The position numbers were made by a program, and so were the translations under genes. DNA of 64,000 nt from NCBI RefSeq assembly GCF_010389155.1, contig NC_057764.1, positions 6,138,001 to 6,202,000 on the forward strand, written 5' to 3'. Origin of the DNA: Erigeron canadensis. Lineage: Eukaryota; Streptophyta; Magnoliopsida; Asterales; Asteraceae. A model generated the notes under the pieces. That model worked only from the letters and a program-made list of their open reading frames with translations, searched no databases and was not told where the DNA came from. How positions within the stretch are numbered: the stretch's first letter is position 1; each line of letters opens with the position of its first letter. Positions 56,807 through 64,000 of the stretch are shown here, one piece after another.

Positions 56807-57372
56807 GTAAGTTTTCTTGACTATTTTCTTTTTATTTTCTTTAATTTGTGATTTTTAATTTTTAAGGTTTAATTTCCGAATTAAGTTGTGGGTTTTGTTG
56901 GTTATGGGGTATTGAAGCCAATGTGGTATGTAATTTCCCAATTCAAACACTTGTTCATCCGGATTTGATTTGAAATTAAAGCTAGGGATTTGAAAAAAAA
57001 ATTAGGGCTTTTTGATAAACAAGTGTGGAGGAGGATTAATGATTAATATTCTAGTGATTATTACTTGTTGAGGCTGATTAAATGAAGAATTGCCCTGTAT
57101 GTTTGCTTGAATTCGTAATGAACAATGATGAAACTGCCCAGAAAGCCCAGCCACTGCGCCGCAGTGGTGAAGGGCCTTGCCCACTGTGCCACAGTGGCAA
57201 TCTTCGTCTCTGTTTGTCCTTATGCCTCACTGCGCTGCAGTGAAGTGGTGCTTATGCCTACTGCGCCGCAGTGGGGGTTTTTCCTGTCCAATTTTGCTCA
57301 TTTGATTTACATGATTCCCGTTTAGCATTTCTTATTTAACACGTGTGATTATCTTATTGTTTGTGATTATAG
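56807..57372 (+). other. Gypsy C: ORF3 intron
   Basis: 566 bp, donor GTAAGT, acceptor TTTGTGATTATAG. It carries four palindromic words (57152, 57182, 57228, 57259). Confidence 0.6.
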
Positions 57373-59168
57373 GATGCTACCGGAGTTGACAAAAGGAAAC
57401 AGACAGAAGTCAGGCAAGGTAGCGGAACTACCAAAGTCCCCACTAAGACTGCCAGGCAAGCACCTGAAGCTCCCACTCTTACTTTCTGGCTGGGCCAATT
57501 GAAGGAGAAGCACACATGACTTGAGTTTGAAGGAATAAGGCAGCCACACAAGAACAGCTACCTTAATAAGTTGTTCTCTCTTCATAAGCACGTTGTTTGC
57601 CCGCCAAGATACCTTCATCCTACAGGTGCTCAGTTTTTTGATATTCAGGGGGATATCAACGGGTGGTTTAGAGTTGAGGCACAAGTAGGTGACTGGGTAG
57701 TTACTAGTAATTTGTGGCAAAATGTGTTCAATAATCGGGAACCAGTCTATAGGGAGTTGTGTTTGGAGTTTTATTCAACTCTAAAATTGTCAAAAGAATT
57801 GCATAAGGTGAAAGACATTTTTGAGGAAATGTGTGTGTCTTTCTATTATGGGGGAAAGCAGAGGAAGTTGTCCATTGGTGAGTTTGGTTACTATACGGGT
57901 ATGTATACTAGGGATGAGCTAAATAACAGGGAATTTAGAGCGTTGTTGAGGAAGGGTTTATATGTTAAACAAGATTTAGGTGACGGTGAGTCCATTCCTC
58001 AATATTAGACTCGCATTTCTGGGGGTGAAGCTTGGCCTACTAGGGGGTCTGGTAGTGTGTCGAAGGTTAGGAGTGTTAAGTTGAGGATGCTTCACCGAAT
58101 GATTGTTACTTTCTTGGTACAGGAATCCACTCACTGGGACAAGGCGTACCAACTTGACTTGTGGTTGATGAAGCTGATTTCTGAGGGGGCGCCTAGGAAG
58201 TTCGCATTGGTCCCATGATTGTTCTGGATCGGATGTGTAACCACTCCGACTCGGAGTTGGTTTTGGGGCACTTTATTACCCAGATTTACAGGAGGATGGG
58301 TATATTTAATACGGATGAGTGCCAGACTGATCTTTCTCCCCAGATTTTTCAAGAGAGTTTCACTGAGAAAGAACTGATACGGGCAAAAATTGTAAAGAAA
58401 GGGTCGGGGGGCCAAAATGCTAGGTTGATGGATGATATAGGAGTTATTGTTGCGCTGCATCCAATTGTGGAGGCTGATGAGGATGTACAGATGGAGGATG
58501 CTCCACAGGAGCAACCCAGGCCACGTGCTCGCACCATTCCTGTCCCGGGTTCATTTGATCTCACACTGTTAGGACAGACGGTGCAGAACATTTATGAGCA
58601 GCAGCAGCAGAGCCGCCAGGCATTTGATGATTATCAGCGGAGGATGGACCAGGATATGACCTGGATTGGTTCCCATTAGGCTTATACTAACTACACGGTA
58701 GATTATTATCAACCCATGTGGAGCGCCCAGTATTTAGGACAGGAGTTTGTCCGACCTGACCCGAATCCTGCTTTCAGCCCTCCACCCATCCATGTTCCCC
58801 CATATCGACAGGGAGGTGGTTCCTTCTTTTCTATGTCTACCCAGGGTGGTATGTCTCCACGACCTCATGATTTGGGAGGATCTCCTAGATCACCGATGCA
58901 GTTTGGCACATTTACAGGTGGTGATGCTGGTGTTTCCTCTTCTATGCCTAGTTTTCCTGTAGATACTGGCTCTGGATTCGCTGATTTTGCTGGAGGCTCA
59001 GGAGGTTTTGCTGCTGGTGGTTCTGGATATGCAGGTGATCAGTCAGGAGGTGGTTATGGTGGCTCTGGCTCAGGAGCGGGAGATGCATCGGAGCAGGCTA
59101 CTCGCTAGGTGGATGATCTTTTTGGTCCACCTGGTGCTCCTTATGACTATCACGGGCAGCAACAATGA
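57373..59168 (+). pseudogene. Gypsy C: ORF3 exon 2
   Basis: Reads DATGVDKRKQTEVRQG from the acceptor. TGA 57517 and TAG 58006 lie in the same frame, a shift occurs near 58214, then TAG 58677 and 59106, ending at TGA 59166-59168. The ~230-residue N-terminal domain has WQNVFNNREPVYRELCLEFYSTL, VSFYYGGKQRKLSIGEFGYYTGM and MLHRMIVTFLVQES ... QLDLWLMKLI, then LGHFITQIYRRMGIF. This is the pattern of the Athila ORF3 (often called envelope-like or putative plant transposon protein). The tail is a Q-rich coil and a P/G/S-rich low-complexity end (GGSGGFAAGGSGYAGD). No membrane segment is seen. Function unknown. Confidence 0.75.
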
Positions 59169-59616
59169 TGATAGTGATGATGTTGATTCCCATCCGATCC
59201 CGTGGGATGGAGTCATATGATTGTTGATTGATTATTCATTTGGGTATCTGGATGACTGTACTCTATACATTATTTCTTATTTTTTTGTCTTTATTTTTTG
59301 GTATCCACCCTACAGGTGATGAGACATTGTACTTTGTTATTTTTCTTTTTCTTTTGGTTTGTTTGCATGAACAGTAGGGATTAGGATATGTTTGGAATTT
59401 GTTATGGTTTATTTCTGATGCAATGTGAGCAGGTTATTGATAGTTATAGCGCAACACAAGTGTGGGGGAAATCCTTTGGATTTTCTTCCCATCTAATTTC
59501 TATGGCATCAATGTTGATTGTGTGATGGTGTGCGTATGCTGGCAGTAACTTCAGCGCCATATTTGTTATTGCTATGTTTGATGCACACACATGACTCTCG
59601 CACCATCCGTTTTGGT

Positions 59617-59695
59617 ACAAGTTGTTTCTCCCGCTAACCAAAGTGTTCTTCCTATTTCGGAAGTGCCCTTTGTGACACGGGGTCGACTAACTTGT
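59617..59695 (+). ncRNA. Gypsy C: stem-loop-like region with the CCTTTGTGACAC word
   Basis: ACAAGTT (59617) and AACTTGT (59689) could pair. The loop includes CCTTTGTGACAC (59667-59678), identical over 12 bases to the loop of stem-loop 1 in Copia D. The stem is weaker than in B and D. Confidence 0.3.
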
Positions 59696-59884
59696 TTCAA
59701 AATGGAATGTGTCCTTATTTCGGTATGTGCTCTTATTTTTCTATGTCGCTTACCCCTATTTACTTTTGTTTGACCGGATATGGACATTGATGGCATTGTC
59801 CATCTTAAGTGTGGGAGTGGGAAATAGGTTTAAGCTACCGGGTTTATCGCTTTTGTTATGTTGCCACCGAGATTTCTACTGGTT

Positions 59885-60366
59885 TCGTGGATGTGTCCCT
59901 ATTATAGGCCTTTGGATTCTATCTAAGGGTATGAGTCTCCATTTCGAGCTCTTTACTGTGATGTGCATGTTTAAAACTGGTGCTTTCAATTTGGCGGGAT
60001 AATAGAAGTTGATATGATTTTTAAACTTGAGTTGAACTTGTCCTTGTGGTAAATTGCTTTTGTCACTTAATCTTTAATTTAATAAGCAATTTTACTACAA
60101 ACTTTTTCCTTGACAAAAAATTTTAATTGGCGAAGTGTGTTCTGAACGGTTATTTGGCTAGTCCTTTGGGATTGATAACATTACTTGCATACTCATATAT
60201 ATCCAAAACACCCAATTGTGAGATTTCATCATTTCATATATAGTTGTTCAGGTAGCGGTTTTGGTTTGTTCGCCTCGTAAATACGTCCCTCTCTTAGGCT
60301 CTTGGATTTATTCGGGAGTAAGGGTTTTTATTTTGATGCCCTGCACTAGGATGTGCGTGTTTGAGG
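59885..60366 (+). repeat. Gypsy C: two ~90-bp direct repeats in the 3' untranslated region
   Basis: Copies 59885-59975 and 60275-60366. Both run GTCCCTxTTxTAGGC, TTGGATT, GTAxGGGT and GATGTGC(A/G)TGTTT. The outer blocks match the motif at 32521-32639 in Copia D. Confidence 0.7.
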
Positions 60367-61705
60367 TATTTCTAAGCCATTTCCGGGTTCTTTTCTTGAT
60401 AAGAGTATACCGGTGATGTGTTGATTCTAGAACTTGGCCTGGTGATCGTGACGAGTACATCGGATGACGAATTGGCATTTAGGTTTGACCATACAAGTTC
60501 TTTCTTTCTTTTCACTTTTCTTTGGTATATCCATACTCACCTAAACAACCTTATACACATACATGTATATTTACACACATTTTCCCTTTTCTTTGTATAC
60601 CTTAGATCACTTTATACACATATACATCCCTATTAACTTTAGCCTTTTCCTTTGTATCATTTCACCTTTATATGTAAACTTTACCTAATTGTACCTAACT
60701 ATACCGATAGTCTAATCTGGGGGGGCCATTGATTGTCATTGGTTTGTTTGGATGGTTTGGGAGAGTTTCAGTGGATTGATTTGTGAAATATTCTTGTCTA
60801 TGAGAATACGTCAATGAGTTAAGTTATTGAAGATTGTCTTGGATTGTTCAAACAAAGAAAGTGAAGTATTATAGACATGTTTATTATTGTAAGAGGGTAT
60901 CTACTAGTTGAGTAAAAATGGTTCAAAAGAATAAAAAGTATTGAAAAACAGAAAAATTAAAAAAAAAAAAAAAAAAGAACTTGGGCTACTGGTGGGTATT
61001 TCTCATTCTTAAATGTCTAGAAAGTTTGTTGTATCATTATTATGGAAGACTTGGTTGATAATAAGTTGTTTGAAGTTGATACACCACAATGGTGTCGGTT
61101 TTGCTTGGTACTTTGGAGGTGTGTTCGCGGGATAGCATCTTATGGGTTAGTGGTTTGTTGACAATCAATGGTATAGGTTTGATTAGACTATTTTGTTCAT
61201 TTTTCATATATCTTATACTATCAATTCTTACCTTTCACTTTTAACCTATAAAGTTCCCATATTTCATTGTACATATCCATATATGCATAGCCTTAGTTTA
61301 ACTAAACAACCTCCCTTGTGCCTATTTTGACGATGTACTCTTGCGCCGTGTTGGTGCAGTGACAGTCCTAGTTCAAGCCTATGGTAAAAGAGTATACATC
61401 ACGACTGAGCTATGAGTGATTCTTCATATATTCAACCCCGAAAGTAAGTTTGTTGGAGTAGAATGATATTGATAAGATCGTTTGTTTCATTTATGTTTAG
61501 TTAATTATCATGGCTTGCGGATTGTTCAGGTATTGTCAAACATTTCGAGTTTTCATTTAAGATTAAAACTGCTTCACCCGCTTTTTGTCATTCGACACGC
61601 TTGGTGTTGCTTCTTTTTGATACTTGTCACTTGTTTGTTAGTTTGATTGTCAAGGAAAACTTTTACTTAAATTCCGGATTTGCTTGAGGACAAGCAATGC
61701 TCACG
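60367..61705 (+). other. Gypsy C: remaining 3' untranslated region
   Basis: AT-rich, with an A tract at about 60959-60976. No ORF of interest. Confidence 0.6.
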
Positions 61706-61717
61706 AGTGGGGGGATT
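61706..61717 (+). other. Gypsy C: polypurine tract
   Basis: GAGTGGGGGGATT immediately before the 3' LTR start TGATGTGACC at 61718. Confidence 0.9.
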
Positions 61718-63339
61718 TGATGTGACCAATTTATACCCATCGCCCACATCATTATTGGCCTATTTCTTAAGTGTTTTAAGTCGTTTTCGTATGCATTTGG
61801 CGCGTTTATGGTGTTTGTTAGTGTTTTCAGGTTTTAAACAGGTTACGCGTTCATTTGGCACATTTTCGGGTAATCTTAGGTCAAGAAGTGATTTCTGATA
61901 ATCGAGAGTTGTTTCAAGTGGAAGAGATGGCAAGGTTCAGCAAATTTCAAAGTTGAAAGAACATGTTTGCACATATGCTTCGGACTGCACCGCAGTGGGA
62001 GGTACCTTGTCCACGACACCGCAACCATTATCTACGGCTGAATTGTGAACCAACCCCACTGCGCCGCAGTGGGGAGTGCAACAGAGAGACTGCGCAGCAG
62101 TCAGTTAATGAGTAAAAGACTCCGTGGATTTAGACTGTGCCGCAGTGGAGGATGTAATGCCCACTGCGCCGCAGTCACCTGAAGGTCAAAGTCAACAACA
62201 CCTCACTGCGCCGCAGTGAGGGAAGGCACGACCCACTGCGCCACAGTGGGTGCACGGGCAAAGAAGCTGGAGTCAGTTTTTGCATCAGATTTTTGGAGGA
62301 GTATATATACAAAACCCTAGGTCGAATTTATTTTTATCCAAAGTCTTTCTAGGAGCTGTTCTACAAGGGTTCTTCGATCTCCAAGTAGGTTTTCGCTTAG
62401 GCGGACTCATCGAAGATTCACGGACACCCATCTAGATCGTATTAATTTACTGTCTTGCGATTTTCTCTTTTACTCAAACGATTGGTATAATATGTTCTTT
62501 TTATTTGATTATTATTGTTACTTAATCATGAGTGGCTAAACTATTCATCATCCACCTTGATTAATCGAGATGAATAATGTGATTGCAATATCTTTAATTC
62601 AAAAGAGTTTATTTAATTATCGTTGTTCTATGATCTTGATGATTTTAATTCTTTTTATTAATTAAATTTGATATTGGTTGCATATAATTCTTCGTTGGTG
62701 GTACAGTTGAATGTATATGTGATTTTAAAACGGTTACTTGTCTATGAGTAATTATTACTAATTCATGGTATGATAGTGAATATCATTTTAAGAAAAGATT
62801 AATTTTGTCAACGTGATTCATAGCGGTTGGTGGTACCACGTTGTTGTCACACAGGTGCAATTGATAATTCGATAGTCAATAAAACTAATTGTTGGAAAAA
62901 GTTGTTTTTACTTTGGTGGTACCGGCTTGGGTAATTCGAGTAATTTGTTCACGATTGGTGGTACCACGTGAGCACCTTAATCTTGTCACGATTATCTTTA
63001 AACTCTCAAGAATTTGAACTTAATTAAATGCAATTACATTTGAAGTCAAGTGAAGTCAAGGTGGATGACTTTTAATTATATTGTTTGAAGTTCTTTTCAA
63101 TTTTATGCAATTTGCTTTGCAAATCAATTTTAATTTAATTGTCAAAGAGGATTTTCGAAGCAACACCTGTTTTCCAAACCATTTCATAAAGCAACTAGTC
63201 ATATCCAATCCCTAAGAACGAACACGGACTTATCTCTTAACTATATTACAAAAAATAGGGTCCACTGCCTGTGACTGCGTAGTAGTGAGTTTTTAGGTAG
63301 TTCTAGTTTTATTAATTTAAAGCTCGATTTTGCACATCA
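61718..63339 (+). repeat. Gypsy C: 3' LTR
   Basis: 1,622 bp, matching the 5' LTR without the G insertion. It carries an extra segment with two more palindromic words near 62057-62101. TATA box near 62302-62311. Confidence 0.93.
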
Positions 63340-63344
63340 GGAAT

Positions 63345-64000
63345 CATGCTTCTCTTTTAACAGCATATGATTTTTCCTTTTACACTGTATTCTTGAATTC
63401 AAAACATTAGAAAACAAAAGAAAATAGTAGATAGGAAAGAGAAAAGAGAAAAATTATATTCATAAAAAAACATTCTTGAGTTTAAATAAGTAGACAAGAA
63501 AAGAAAGAATATAAAATATGATTTTACAATTTTGTCCTCATTGTATATATAGATTTATTAATTAAAAATCAAAGATATTAAAAAAAGAACTGATCAACTC
63601 ATTCTATACCATTACGATATATTGTTTTGTCAAATTTATGAGTAGAAAAAGTGAATGTATAGAATGGATGTATAGAACCACATCTCGTAAGAAGAGAGCC
63701 CCACCATCTATTATTACTGTCCATTGTTCCATTCATTTATCTCTTAAAAAAAATCACAAAAGAGCCACCATCCATTCATTATCCATCTTCAAAAACTTAA
63801 AAAAACACCACCTTTTTCTCTGCTTCTATTCGCCTACAAACACATAAACCATAATTCTACCATCTCCACGGTTGTCTACCGCAGAACAAACCATCAAGTT
63901 ATCCTATCATTCCTTTTCTTTTCCTGTATAAAAAAACTCAAGAATGAGAAAGTTAGGTTTTTTTCTTATCATTTCTTTTCCTATCCCTCCTTAAAAAACT
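63345..64000. other. AT-rich DNA after Gypsy C
   Basis: C/T- and A-rich stretches near 63690-63960 look like promoter or 5'-UTR DNA of a gene beyond the window, but I cannot identify a start or product. Confidence 0.35.

Larger units (their letters stand above)
47266..63339 (+). mobile_element. Gypsy C: complete Athila-type LTR retrotransposon, defective, with nested solo LTR G
   Basis: 16.1 kb from 5' LTR start TGATGTAACC to 3' LTR end TTGCACATCA. Flanks GGAAA (47261-47265) and GGAAT (63340-63344) fit a target-site duplication with one change. The domain order gag-PR-RT-RNase H-integrase, the FMDDFSVF RT motif and a spliced ORF3 after pol place it in the Athila group. The 5' LTR is enlarged by solo LTR G. 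Coding frames carry several stops and shifts. Confidence 0.92.

Noticed and set aside
63638..63960. Start of a host gene at the right edge
   Set aside because: CT-rich and TATA-like DNA only; no convincing coding start within the window.

Overview
The window is repeat-rich plant nuclear DNA and I see no convincing host protein-coding gene. It is filled with nested, decayed LTR retrotransposons plus a SINE, a hAT-type MITE and a long inverted repeat. The ORF3 proteins downstream of Copia pol resemble a family I know mainly from Asteraceae assemblies, so a composite-family plant is the best guess (inference, moderate confidence).

Layout. (1) 1-7610: Copia 'A', entering the window in RNase H, followed by a long spacer with promoter-like signals, a broken ORF3 and a 3' LTR. 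(2) 7612-16415: Copia 'B', lacking its 5' LTR and gag N-terminus, with a pol in one frame carrying four stops, a pair of stem-loops after pol, and the start of its 3' LTR, joined to a minus-strand Copia/TRIM-like LTR 'K' (16493 on). (3) 17168-24060: mostly AT-rich unique DNA with a SINE (18518-18736, perfect 17-bp TSD), a GGTCAG minisatellite and a 516-bp hairpin. (4) 24062-42757: minus-strand Athila/Tat-type Gypsy 'E'. Its one LTR (24948-37801) has gag on one side and the ORF3 end on the other, and is interrupted by a Copia (SIRE-like) 'D' (25536-37306, TSD agaaa). Its ORF3 is interrupted by a solo LTR 'H' (39725-41958). (5) 42758-47260: fragments, a minus-strand SIRE-like LTR 'F', a 26-bp tandem repeat and a hAT MITE (45315-45783). 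(6) 47266-63339: a 16-kb plus-strand Athila-type Gypsy 'C' with both LTRs, gag, pol and a spliced ORF3; its 5' LTR holds a related solo LTR 'G' (47705-49224). (7) 63345-64000: AT-rich DNA.

Elements C and D keep the expected series of LTR, PBS, gag, protease, integrase/RT/RNase H (Copia order) or RT/RNase H/integrase (Gypsy order), ORF3, PPT and LTR. All reading frames are broken by stops or frameshifts, so none of these copies should be autonomous.

The most interesting signals are noncoding. Elements A, C and D carry TATA-type, promoter-like DNA just before ORF3. In A and C this region carries the same short palindromic words as the LTR of the same element. Copia B and D share a tandem pair of stem-loops with a common loop sequence after pol, and part of that sequence recurs in Gypsy C. 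Copia D, and probably B, carry a second polypurine-tract copy between pol and ORF3. All comparisons were made by eye.
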